Positions 10,123 through 17,359 of a stretch of DNA of 64,000 bases are shown one piece after another (within the stretch, counting starts at the first letter, position 1; each line of letters opens with the position of its first letter). This DNA is from CAJXYS01 sp913063035 (GTDB lineage: Bacteria; Pseudomonadota; Alphaproteobacteria; Rhodobacterales; Rhodobacteraceae). The translations under genes and the position numbers were made by a program. The DNA is taken from positions 248,001 to 312,000 of the forward strand of contig NZ_JBOCEG010000003.1 in NCBI RefSeq assembly GCF_050586465.1, written 5' to 3'. The notes below the pieces were generated by a model that was given only the letters and a program-made list of their open reading frames with translations, made no database searches and was not told the DNA's origin.

Positions 10123-10995
10123 ATGCGAGAGCTTGTCGGGTCGGATCGCGCCTTCAACAGGCAGGCCATGGCGCGTGAGCTGCTCGATGCCGAGACCGAG
10201 GCCGCGCTCGCCCGGGCCTGGCGCGACCATGGCGACGAGGCCGCGCTGCATCGGCTCGTCAACGCCTATTCGCGGCTTGCCATCGCCTCGGCGCGCAAGG
10301 CGCAGCGCTACCAGGTGCCCGTCGAGGACCTCGTCCAGCAGGCGAATCTCGGGCTGATGAAGGCGGCCGAGAAATTCGACCCGGATCGCGGCGTGCGGTT
10401 TTCGACCTATGCCGCCTGGTGGATCAAGGCGTCGATCCAGGATTACCTGATGCGGAACTGGTCCATCGTGCGGATGGGGGCGACCGCGGCGCAGAAAACG
10501 CTCTTCTTCAACCTGCGCCGGGTGCGCGCGGGGCTCGAGACCGCGGCCGCCGCCCGCGGCGAGGACCTGACCTCCGAGGCGCTGATCGACGGCATTTCCG
10601 AGGAGCTGGGCGTCGGCCGCGCCCAGGTCGAGCAGATGCTCGGCCACATGGCCGGGCCGGACCAGTCGCTCAACGCGCCGCAGTCGACCGAGGAGGGCGC
10701 GCGGGAATGGGTCGAGCTTCTCGTCGATGACGGCCCGGAGCCCGCCGAGACCGTGATCGGGCGCCAGCACGATCGCAAGATCCGCGCCCATCTCAAGGAC
10801 GCGATCCTGGCCCTGCCGGAACGCGAACGCCGCATCGTGATCGAACGCCGGCTGCGCGACGACCCGAGAACCCTGACCGATCTCGGCGCCGAGATGGGGG
10901 TGTCCAAGGAACGCATCCGCCAGCTGGAGGAACGCGCGCTCCAGCGGCTCCGGGAAGCGATGATCCCGGCCGCGGGCGAGAGCCGCGCCGCCTGA
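10123..10995 (+). CDS. rpoH: RNA polymerase sigma-32 factor (RpoH type)
   Basis: A 290-residue alternative sigma factor of the RpoH group. Sigma region 2 includes NLGLMKAAEKFDPDRGVRFSTYAAWWIKASIQDYLMRNWS, and the RpoH-box signature QKTLFFNLRR follows. Regions 3 and 4 follow, ending with the helix-turn-helix LGAEMGVSKERIRQLEERAL. Rhodobacterales usually carry two such factors (RpoHI heat shock, RpoHII singlet oxygen); which one this is cannot be decided from the sequence alone. The ATG at 10123 has GGAGG 6 nt upstream; the TTG 24 bp earlier has none. Divergence from a Cys-rich MarR regulator suggests stress-responsive control. Confidence 0.92.
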   Translation: MRELVGSDRAFNRQAMARELLDAETEAALARAWRDHGDEAALHRLVNAYSRLAIASARKAQRYQVPVEDLVQQANLGLMKAAEKFDPDRGVRFSTYAAWWIKASIQDYLMRNWSIVRMGATAAQKTLFFNLRRVRAGLETAAAARGEDLTSEALIDGISEELGVGRAQVEQMLGHMAGPDQSLNAPQSTEEGAREWVELLVDDGPEPAETVIGRQHDRKIRAHLKDAILALPERERRIVIERRLRDDPRTLTDLGAEMGVSKERIRQLEERALQRLREAMIPAAGESRAA

Positions 10996-11043
10996 CGCGG
11001 CGACCCGCTGGACATGCGGGCCCGGGCGAATAGCTTGGGGCGC

Positions 11044-12345
11044 ATGCAATACCGACCCAGCGTTGACGCGGCCTTCGCCGCCCTGACCGCCGAGGATGAC
11101 GGCCGCGCCTGCCGTGAATTGAGCCCGGACGCCTGCCGTGCGCAGCCGGGCAGCTTCCTGCGCCACGCCGCCGCCCTGACGCTGACCAAGTCCGCCGACG
11201 GGCTGATCGACCCCAAGCTGGTGCTGAGCTGGCTGCTGACCACGCTGGGCGCCCCGGCGATCTTCGTCGGGCTGCTGGTGCCGGTGCGCGAGGCCGGCGC
11301 GCTGCTGCCGCAGCTGTTCACCGCGGGCTGGATTCGCCGTTTGCCGCGTCGGAAATGGGTCTGGGCGGGGGCGAGCCTCGTGCAGGGCGCGGCCGCGCTG
11401 GCGATCCTCGCGGCGGGGCTGACGCTGTCCGGGGCGGCGGCCGGGGCCGCGATCGTCGCCGCGCTGGCCGTGCTGGCGGTGGCGCGCAGCTTTGCCTCGG
11501 TGTCCTACAAGGACGTGCTGGGCAAGACCGTCGACAAGGCACGGCGCGGCACCGCAACGGGCCTGGCCAGCTCGGCCGCGGCGGCAAGCGTGGTGATCTT
11601 CGCATTGCTGCTGATGAGCGGCCTGGTGGAGCGCGGCGTCCTGGTCTTCGCCGGCCTCGGGCTGGCCGGCATCGCCTGGATCCTCGCGGGGCTCGTCTTC
11701 GCGACCCTGGCCGAGGAGGCGGGCGCCACCGAGGGCGGGCGCAATGCCGCGCGCGTGGCGCTCTCGCATCTCGCCTACCTGCGCGACGACCCGCAGTTGC
11801 GCCGCTTCATCCTGGTGCGCGGCTGCCTGGTCGCGACCGCGCTCGCGCCGCCCTACCTGGTGATGCTCGGCGCCGGGGCGGGCGGCGTCTTCGAGGCGCT
11901 TGGCGCGCTGGTGCTGGCCTCGGCGCTGGCCGGGCTCGTCTCGAGCTATGTCTGGGGGCGGCTGGCCGACCGATCCTCGCGGCTGGTTCTGGCCGCCGCG
12001 GGCGGGCTCGGGGCGGCCGCGCTGCTGCTGGCGCTCGGCGTGTCGGCGGCCGGCCTGAGCGGCACGAGCTGGGCGCTGCCCGTGGCGCTTTTCGCCCTGA
12101 TGATCGCCTACCAGGGCGTGCGGCTGGGGCGCGCCACGCATCTGGTGGACATGGCGCCCGGCGACCGGCGCGCGGCCTATACGGCGCTGGCCAACACGGT
12201 GATCGGGCTGCTGCTGCTGGCTGGCGGCCTCGTTGGCGCGCTGGCCGCGCTCGCCGGGCCGGCGGCGGCGGTCTGGCTCTTCGTGGCGCTGAGCGCCGCG
12301 GGCGGTGCGCTGGCGCTGGGGCTAGACGAGGTGCAGGCGGATTGA
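11044..12345 (+). CDS. MFS-family transporter
   Basis: This protein of about 433 residues has roughly twelve hydrophobic segments consistent with a major facilitator fold. About 55 residues form a cytosolic, acidic N-terminal stretch before LSWLLTTLGAPAIFVGLLVPV. MFS-like cytosolic loop features include IRRLPRRKWVW and WGRLADRSSRLV. The substrate is unknown. I prefer the ATG at 11044 over the one at 11014, because the upstream extension lies in the short spacer after rpoH and no better ribosome site is seen. It follows rpoH by about 50 bp and may be co-transcribed. Confidence 0.8.
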   Translation: MQYRPSVDAAFAALTAEDDGRACRELSPDACRAQPGSFLRHAAALTLTKSADGLIDPKLVLSWLLTTLGAPAIFVGLLVPVREAGALLPQLFTAGWIRRLPRRKWVWAGASLVQGAAALAILAAGLTLSGAAAGAAIVAALAVLAVARSFASVSYKDVLGKTVDKARRGTATGLASSAAAASVVIFALLLMSGLVERGVLVFAGLGLAGIAWILAGLVFATLAEEAGATEGGRNAARVALSHLAYLRDDPQLRRFILVRGCLVATALAPPYLVMLGAGAGGVFEALGALVLASALAGLVSSYVWGRLADRSSRLVLAAAGGLGAAALLLALGVSAAGLSGTSWALPVALFALMIAYQGVRLGRATHLVDMAPGDRRAAYTALANTVIGLLLLAGGLVGALAALAGPAAAVWLFVALSAAGGALALGLDEVQAD

Positions 12346-12394
12346 CCTCGCGCGCCGGCTGCGCTTTCTGGGGGCAGGGCAAGAGGAGGCGCGC

Positions 12395-13150
12395 ATGAGC
12401 GAACCGAGCTATCTCGACACCGACAGCGGGCGGCGGATCGCCTACCACGTCACCGAGGGCCGCGGCCCCGGCGTGGTGTTCCTGGGCGGGTTCCGCTCGG
12501 ACATGGAGGGCACCAAGGCCATCCATCTCGAGGCCTGGGCGCGGGCGACCGGCCGGGCCTTCCTGCGCTTCGACTATTCCGGTCACGGCCAGTCGTCGGA
12601 GGATTTCCTCGACGGCTGTATCGGCGACTGGGCCGCGGACGCCGTCGCGGCGATCCGTGCCCTGACGGTGGGCCCCCAGGTCCTGGTCGGCTCGTCGATG
12701 GGCGGCTGGATCGCGCTGCTTGCGGCCCGCGCCATGCCGGACAAGGTCGCGGGCCTCGTCGGCATCGCCGCCGCGCCCGATTTCACCGAGGATGGCATGT
12801 GGGCCGGCTTCACCGCGGCCCAGCGCACCGCGCTGACGGAGACGGGCCGCGTCGAGCTGCCCTCCGACTATTCCGACGCGCCCTATGTCATCACCCGCCG
12901 CCTGATCGAGGACGGGCGCGATCACTTGGTGCTGCGCGCCCCGCTCACCTTGCCGGTCCCGGTGCGGCTGTTGCAGGGCACGGCGGACGCGGACGTGGAC
13001 GTGTCGGTCGCGCTGCGGCTGCTGGAACATGCCGCGGGCGACGATATCCGGCTGACGCTGGTCAAGGGCGCGGATCACCGGTTCTCGACCCCGGACTGCC
13101 TGGCCGCCATCGAGGCGGCCATCGCCGAGGTGCTGGAGCGTGCCGGGTAG
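12395..13150 (+). CDS. Alpha/beta hydrolase (ABHD10-like)
   Basis: A 251-residue alpha/beta hydrolase. The oxyanion strand is GVVFLGGFRSDMEGTK and the nucleophile elbow is GSSMGGW (Ser about 110). A later Asp (GTADADVD) and His (GADHRFS) complete the triad. The N-terminal pattern FLGGFRSDMEGTKA is typical of the ABHD10/acyl-thioesterase-like group in alphaproteobacteria; the substrate is unknown. It is directly followed, with no spacer, by another hydrolase gene, so the two form an operon. Confidence 0.85.
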   Translation: MSEPSYLDTDSGRRIAYHVTEGRGPGVVFLGGFRSDMEGTKAIHLEAWARATGRAFLRFDYSGHGQSSEDFLDGCIGDWAADAVAAIRALTVGPQVLVGSSMGGWIALLAARAMPDKVAGLVGIAAAPDFTEDGMWAGFTAAQRTALTETGRVELPSDYSDAPYVITRRLIEDGRDHLVLRAPLTLPVPVRLLQGTADADVDVSVALRLLEHAAGDDIRLTLVKGADHRFSTPDCLAAIEAAIAEVLERAG

Positions 13151-14122
13151 ATGCGCCGCCGGGGCGCGGGACTGTTGGCCGCGCTGGCCCTGGCGGTGCT
13201 GGGGCTGGCGGCGTTCGGGCCGCGCATGCCGGCGGAGCGGCCCATGAGCTTTGACCCGTCCGCCATCGGGCCCGACCCGGCCGCCTATCTGGCCGCCGCC
13301 GAGGCGGAGGCCGGGCTGGTCATCGCCGAGGCCGAGAAACGCATCGCCTGGGCGGGTGAGGCGGGCGCGCGCACGGACTGGGCGGTGATCTACCTGCACG
13401 GCTTTTCGGCCACCGCCGAGGAACTGCGCCCGGTCCCCGACCGGGTGGCCGCGGGGCTCGGCGCCAATCTCTACTTCGCGCGACTGGCCGGGCACGGGCA
13501 GGGCGGCGCGGCGCTGGGACAGGCCCGGATGGCCGACTGGTGGCATGACCTCGCCGAGGCGATGGAGATCGGCCGGCGCATCGGCGAGCGGGTGCTCGTC
13601 ATCGGGACCTCGACGGGCGGCACGCTGGCCGCGCTCGCCGCGACCGAGCCGGACCTGGCGCGTGATCTCGGGGCGATCGTCTTCGTCTCGCCGAATTTCG
13701 GGCTCGTGGACCGCCGCGCGCGGCTGCTGACGCTGCCCTTCGCGCGGGCCTGGCTGCCGCTCGTGGCGGGCCGGACCCGCGGCTTCGAGCCGCGCGGCCC
13801 CCGCCATGAGCGCTACTGGACGACGCGCTATCCCGTGACCGCGCTGGTGCCCATGGCCACCGCCGTGGCCGAGGCCCGGCGGCGCGACGTCTCGGCGGTC
13901 ACCACCCCGGCGCTGTTTCTCTTTTCCGACGCCGACGAGATCGTGGACGCCGCCGCCACCCGCGCCGCCGCCGCGCGCTGGGGCGGGCCGGCTGTGCTGG
14001 CGCCGGTCGAGATGGGGCCGGGCGACGATCCCGCGGCGCATCTCGTCGCGGGCGATATCCTGAGCCCCGGCCGGACGGCGCCGGTCACCGCGCGAATCCT
14101 CGATTTCGCGCGCGGGCTCTGA
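13151..14122 (+). CDS. Alpha/beta hydrolase, membrane-anchored or secreted
   Basis: A 323-residue alpha/beta hydrolase with an N-terminal hydrophobic segment (about residues 7-24) that could be a signal peptide or anchor. Catalytic elements are VIYLHGFSATAEE (oxyanion region), the elbow GTSTGGTLA, and a C-terminal Asp in FLFSDADEIVD. A family-typical His near the end (PAAHLVAGD) completes the triad. It begins on the base after the preceding gene's stop codon, implying tight co-expression. Substrate unknown; lipase/esterase-like activity is the default expectation. Confidence 0.82.
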   Translation: MRRRGAGLLAALALAVLGLAAFGPRMPAERPMSFDPSAIGPDPAAYLAAAEAEAGLVIAEAEKRIAWAGEAGARTDWAVIYLHGFSATAEELRPVPDRVAAGLGANLYFARLAGHGQGGAALGQARMADWWHDLAEAMEIGRRIGERVLVIGTSTGGTLAALAATEPDLARDLGAIVFVSPNFGLVDRRARLLTLPFARAWLPLVAGRTRGFEPRGPRHERYWTTRYPVTALVPMATAVAEARRRDVSAVTTPALFLFSDADEIVDAAATRAAAARWGGPAVLAPVEMGPGDDPAAHLVAGDILSPGRTAPVTARILDFARGL

Positions 14123-14129
14123 GCGGCGT

Positions 14130-14345
14130 TCAGGCCAGGAACAGCCCGGCCACCACCAGCATCAGGCCCAGCGCCGAGACGGCGAGCGCGCCGAGGTTCA
14201 GCGCCACGACGCTCTGCAGCCGCGCGCGCAGCTCGGCGTCGGAGAGCCCGGCGCGGCGGGCCTTCGCGACCTTGACGATGCACCAGACGAGTCCCGCCAG
14301 ACCCAGGAGCGCCAGCACCGTGCCGGCATAGACCAACCATTCCAT
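14130..14345 (-). CDS. Small two-TM membrane protein
   Basis: A 71-residue protein with two hydrophobic segments, WLVYAGTVLALLGLAGLVWCI and ALNLGALAVSALGLMLVVAGL. They are separated by a basic/acidic cytosolic loop (KVAKARRAGLSDAELRARL). The function is unknown; small proteins of this layout are common in Rhodobacteraceae. The chosen ATG has GGAGG 7 nt upstream, whereas the longer frame has none. It is convergent with the hydrolase gene and divergent from gapR. Confidence 0.7.
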   Translation of the reverse strand: MEWLVYAGTVLALLGLAGLVWCIVKVAKARRAGLSDAELRARLQSVVALNLGALAVSALGLMLVVAGLFLA

Positions 14346-14462
14346 CGGAGCCTCCGTTTGCGCCGCCTTAGCGAAGCGTCGCGCGGCGTGCAAGCGCGGC
14401 CTTGCGGGGGGCGGGGCGAGGCACTAGGAGATGGGCCGGAACGAACCGGAGGACGGGCAGGC

Positions 14463-14726
14463 ATGACCGAAGCAGACGATCACATCAGCGACACCACCCG
14501 CGTCACAAGAGAGGAGCTTCGCTCTTTCGTGGAACGCTTCGAGCGGCTCGAGGCCGAGAAGAAGGACATCGCCGACCAGCAGAAGGAAGTGATGGCCGAG
14601 GCCAAGTCGCGCGGCTACGACACCAAGGTGCTGCGCAAGGTGGTGGCGCTGCGCAAGAAGGATCCCCAGGAGGTCAGCGAGGAAGAGGCCGTGCTGGAGT
14701 TGTACAAGGAAGCGCTCGGCATGTGA
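14463..14726 (+). CDS. gapR: GapR-like DUF2312 nucleoid protein
   Basis: An 87-residue protein of the DUF2312 (UPF0335) family. Its Caulobacter member GapR binds AT-rich or overtwisted DNA ahead of replication and transcription machinery. The signature is visible: LRSFVERFERLEAEKKDIADQ forms a long helix, followed by KSRGYDTKVLRKVVALRKKD. The ATG chosen begins MTEADDHISD, matching the usual family length; the longer upstream frame is not family-like. Co-occurrence with ctrA and sciP fits an alphaproteobacterial cell-cycle setting. Confidence 0.9.
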   Translation: MTEADDHISDTTRVTREELRSFVERFERLEAEKKDIADQQKEVMAEAKSRGYDTKVLRKVVALRKKDPQEVSEEEAVLELYKEALGM

Positions 14727-14741
14727 GCCGCGCGGTCCGGG

Positions 14742-15617
14742 TCAGGGCGCGAGAAAGGTGACGTGGGACATCCGCTCGATCTCGACGAGGTCGAGTTCGT
14801 AGGCCTGCGTCATCTGCTCGACCTCCGCCGTGGTCCAGCCGGTGTCGCCGAGATCCATCTCGACCACGCCCGGCCGGGCGAATTTCTCGAGGAAGGCGCC
14901 GAGGATCCGGCGGCGCTGCGTCTCGGTCCGCGGCGGATGACTGTCCAGGTAGGCGGTCATCCGGGCCATGCCGTCCTCGGTCAGCAGGCCGGCGATCAGG
15001 GCATCGCCGCCGTCGAGCGGCGTCTCGCCGCGATAGGCCGAGAGCGAACGCAGCAGCATTGGCCAGATGAAGGGCGTATCCTCGTTCGCCCAGGCGACGA
15101 GCCGCGCCGCGGGGGTGGCCTCGGCGATGCGGCGCAGCACGTCCGACCAGCGCAGGCGCTGCAGGTCGGCGTCGGCGAGAAAATCCGCGAAGCCGCCGCC
15201 GCCGGCCCGGCGGTGAAGCGCGGGCAGGAAGGTCGCGGGATTGCGCAGGCCGATATGGAACTCGACCCGGTGGCCGGGAAACAGTGCGGCGAGCCGGGCC
15301 GTCCGCGGGCCGGCCATGGGATAGAGCCGATCCTTGCCCAGCACCTGGTCGGCCGGGCAGAGCAGCGAGTCGACCGAGATCACGAGCCGCGTCGCCTCCG
15401 TCCCGCCCAGCAGGGCGGAGAGCAGCGCATCCTCCACCGCCTGCGCCTCGGCGCCGGCCTGCAGGGCGCGCAGCGCCTCGGCCAGGGGCGCGCGAAATTC
15501 CTCGGGGCGGGGCACGGCGATGCCCTGGTCGGCGAGACGGGCGGCGTTCTTGCGCAGCGCCTTCTGCGCGCGCGCCTCGTCGGTGACATGGGCGCCGAGG
15601 TGGAAGACGATCTGCAT
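14742..15617 (-). CDS. Conserved hypothetical protein, sulfotransferase-like N-terminus
   Basis: A 291-residue soluble protein. Its N-terminus, MQIVFHLGAHVTDEARAQKALRKN, resembles the first strand and loop of sulfotransferase-like P-loop proteins (HxGxxKTGTT-type). The phosphosulfate-binding residues are not conserved, so enzymatic activity is doubtful. The rest is mixed alpha/beta with no known motif that I can name. It sits alone next to the tRNA-Thr gene. Real coding is supported by length, codon pattern and an undisturbed frame. Confidence 0.7.
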   Translation of the reverse strand: MQIVFHLGAHVTDEARAQKALRKNAARLADQGIAVPRPEEFRAPLAEALRALQAGAEAQAVEDALLSALLGGTEATRLVISVDSLLCPADQVLGKDRLYPMAGPRTARLAALFPGHRVEFHIGLRNPATFLPALHRRAGGGGFADFLADADLQRLRWSDVLRRIAEATPAARLVAWANEDTPFIWPMLLRSLSAYRGETPLDGGDALIAGLLTEDGMARMTAYLDSHPPRTETQRRRILGAFLEKFARPGVVEMDLGDTGWTTAEVEQMTQAYELDLVEIERMSHVTFLAP

Positions 15618-15780
15618 GGGGCACCGAACACGAACTCAAACCAATACGCGGATCGAACTATAGATGGATTTCCGCGGGGTTAAACCGGATTCGCCGCCGC
15701 CGCGCCCCGGCCGCGCCGCGGGGCCGCGGGCCGCCTCGTCCCTTGCGTGGCCCCCCGCGGCAGGCTAAATCACTCGCGGC

Positions 15781-15856
15781 GCCCCTATAGCTCAGCTGGT
15801 AGAGCATCTGATTTGTAATCAGAGGGTCGGGAGTTCGAGTCTCTCTGGGGGCACCA
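15781..15856 (+). tRNA. tRNA-Thr (anticodon UGU)
   Basis: A complete 76-nt tRNA including the encoded CCA. The acceptor stem pairs GCCCCTA with TGGGGGC. The D-arm is AGCTCAGCTGGTAGAGC, the anticodon stem is TCTGA/TCAGA, and the loop TTTGTAA gives anticodon TGT. The T-arm contains GTTCGAGTC. Its 3' part is the attachment site of the downstream integrative element, which restores it exactly. Confidence 0.97.
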
Positions 15857-15861
15857 AAAAA
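15809..15861. repeat. attL: 53-bp direct repeat overlapping tRNA-Thr 3' end
   Basis: These 53 bp, from the anticodon stem through the CCA and five following A residues, are repeated exactly at 30243-30295. Sequence diverges immediately outside on both sides. This is the standard footprint of tyrosine-integrase insertion into a tRNA gene. Confidence 0.95.
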
Positions 15862-15931
15862 ATCAGAAAAAACAGAATCGTAGTTAATAAATTTCAGACA
15901 AATAGCCTTCTGAATGTGGCTGTTTGTGGCC

Positions 15932-15952
15932 TTGTCACTGTTTTTGTCACCG
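15932..15952. promoter_or_regulatory. TTGTCAC direct repeats near attL (possible integrase arm sites)
   Basis: TTGTCACTG (15932-15940) and TTGTCACCG (15944-15952) lie in tandem about 75 bp inside attL. The same motif occurs inside attR. Integrases of this type bind short repeated arm sites at both ends, so these are candidates. Confidence 0.45.
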
Positions 15953-16036
15953 CGTTCTTGAGATCCACAAGCCGCGGTGAACGCGAGTGGCATAGCCCCA
16001 AAAAAAACCTAGCCGAGCACACGCGAGTCGCGGTGC

Positions 16037-16750
16037 TTGAGCCGCGCGGATCCCGGCGGCGGCCGGGGGGTGGCCGGCGCCAGGGTGGTGATCCGGTGGC
16101 CGAGGGCGGGAAGTCAGCCGATGTGCCAGGCGCGCGGGACGGCGCGGCTAGGTCAGGGCGGCGNNNNNNNNNNNNNNNNNNNNNNNNNNNNNNNNNNNNN
16201 NNNNNNNNNNNNNNNNNNNNNNNNNNNNNNNNNNNNNNNNNNNNNNNNNNNNNNNNNNNNNNNGCGGGACGGCGCGGCTAGGTCAGGGCGGCGCCCCGCC
16301 GGCGAGATCCCAGGACCGAGGCGCAGGTGACCGGCGGCGGCGGCGATCGAAGGTGAGCCGGGCGGCGCGCCTGGGTAGGGCGGCCCTACCTTGCGAGCAC
16401 GTTGCGCGGGCGCCGGGCGGTGAGCCGGTGGCCGCGGGTGGTGCGCACGTGACCGCCTCGGCTCGAAAGCTTACGCGGAGGGGCACGGGATCGGCCCGGC
16501 GTGGCGGGTGAGCCGGGCGGATCCCGGCGGGGCCGGGCGTTGGCCGGCGCCAGGGCGGTGATCCGGTGGCCGAGGGCGGGAAGTCAGCCGATGTGCCAGG
16601 CGCGCGGGACGGCGCGGCTAGGTCAGGGCGGCGCCCCGCCGGCGAGATCCCAGGACCGAGGCGCAGGTGACCGGCGGCGGTGCCGGCGATCGAAGGTGAG
16701 CCGGGCGGTGCGCCTGGGCGGTGCGGCCCTGCCTTGCGCGCGCCGGTCAG
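16037..16750. repeat. GC-rich long repeat cluster 1 (left of replication module)
   Basis: This block is made of units sharing landmark strings such as GGTGATCCGGTGGCCGAGGG (at 16087 and 16557) and GCTAGGTCAGGGCGGC (16147, 16277 and 16617). The spacing between the complete copies is 340 bp. The same units recur in the same orientation at 20.8-21.6 kb on the other side of the replication operon. No reading frame here looks like a real protein. An assembly gap interrupts the block. Apart from this block and the AT-rich stretch 16800-16950, nothing is seen between attL and the small gene at 16955. Confidence 0.85.
16164..16263. other. Assembly gap (100 Ns)
   Basis: Exactly 100 Ns, a conventional placeholder size. 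The 30 bp before the gap (16134-16163) are repeated exactly as the 30 bp after it (16264-16293), so the two contigs may simply overlap and the gap may be empty. Confidence 0.98.
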
Positions 16751-16954
16751 AACAATGGGAGAGCACCCACCCGTTGGGCACTCGGCGATCCCTAGCGAAA
16801 CAATAAATGGTGACGATAACGGTGCACTGTTCGCGCAACAAAATTCAGTAAAAAAATCAAATAAAAATATGTAGTTACAGCATTTTTATCTTGATTTCTT
16901 GGGTGGCGCGGGGCTTTGCTCAAGGCATCGAAACCACGCTCAGGAGGCGCTACA

Positions 16955-17083
16955 ATGGAACGCGAACAAATGATTAACGAGATCATCCGGCTCACACTCA
17001 ACTACACAGAAGAAGAGCTGCACGCCTTTTGCGACAAGCTCGAAGCGATTCTTCATTTAAAAAAAGATAGCGGCGAGACCTAA
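16955..17083 (+). CDS. 42-residue hypothetical protein
   Basis: A small gene with a strong AGGAGG ribosome-binding site 7 nt before its ATG. The product begins MEREQMINEIIRLTLNYTEE and ends in KKDSGET. It is predicted to be two amphipathic helices with an acidic centre. It resembles the short C-terminal helical tails of phage-type regulators, but no function can be assigned. It lies just upstream of the ribbon-helix-helix-like gene on the same strand. Confidence 0.6.
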   Translation: MEREQMINEIIRLTLNYTEEELHAFCDKLEAILHLKKDSGET

Positions 17084-17176
17084 ACCAAATGTTGAACCGG
17101 TGCGCGCCGCGGGTCCCCATGTACGCGCGGCGCCTTTTCGCTATGATTGCGAAGCTACAGACATTCGGAGGCCCAC

Positions 17177-17359
17177 ATGCCGGAAATTGAGATGAAGCTA
17201 TCGGATCTCGAGCCAATGGCCCGAAAGAAAATCAACCAGTGGGCCCGGCGAGAGGGGGTTTCGGCCGAGGAAATGGCGCGGCAGGCGCTCGAGCAGTATG
17301 TGCGCCTGGCGCTTTCAGTGCCGGAAGCTATCCCCGAAAAATCAGACTCACACATCTAA
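17177..17359 (+). CDS. Ribbon-helix-helix-like small protein
   Basis: A 60-residue protein. It reads as a short strand (EIEMKLSDL) followed by two helices (MARKKINQWARREG and SAEEMARQALEQYVRLAL). This is compatible with a CopG/Arc-type ribbon-helix-helix DNA-binding protein. The ATG at 17177 has GGAGG 7 nt upstream and is preferred over 17147. Its end overlaps the end of the convergent DUF927 gene by 4 bp. A regulatory role within the element is likely but unproven. Confidence 0.6.
   Translation: MPEIEMKLSDLEPMARKKINQWARREGVSAEEMARQALEQYVRLALSVPEAIPEKSDSHI

Noticed and set aside
10021..12141. 706-codon minus-strand frame over rpoH and the MFS gene
   Set aside because: Antisense to two well-supported genes, with His/Gln/Arg/Gly-rich low-complexity product; a high-GC shadow.
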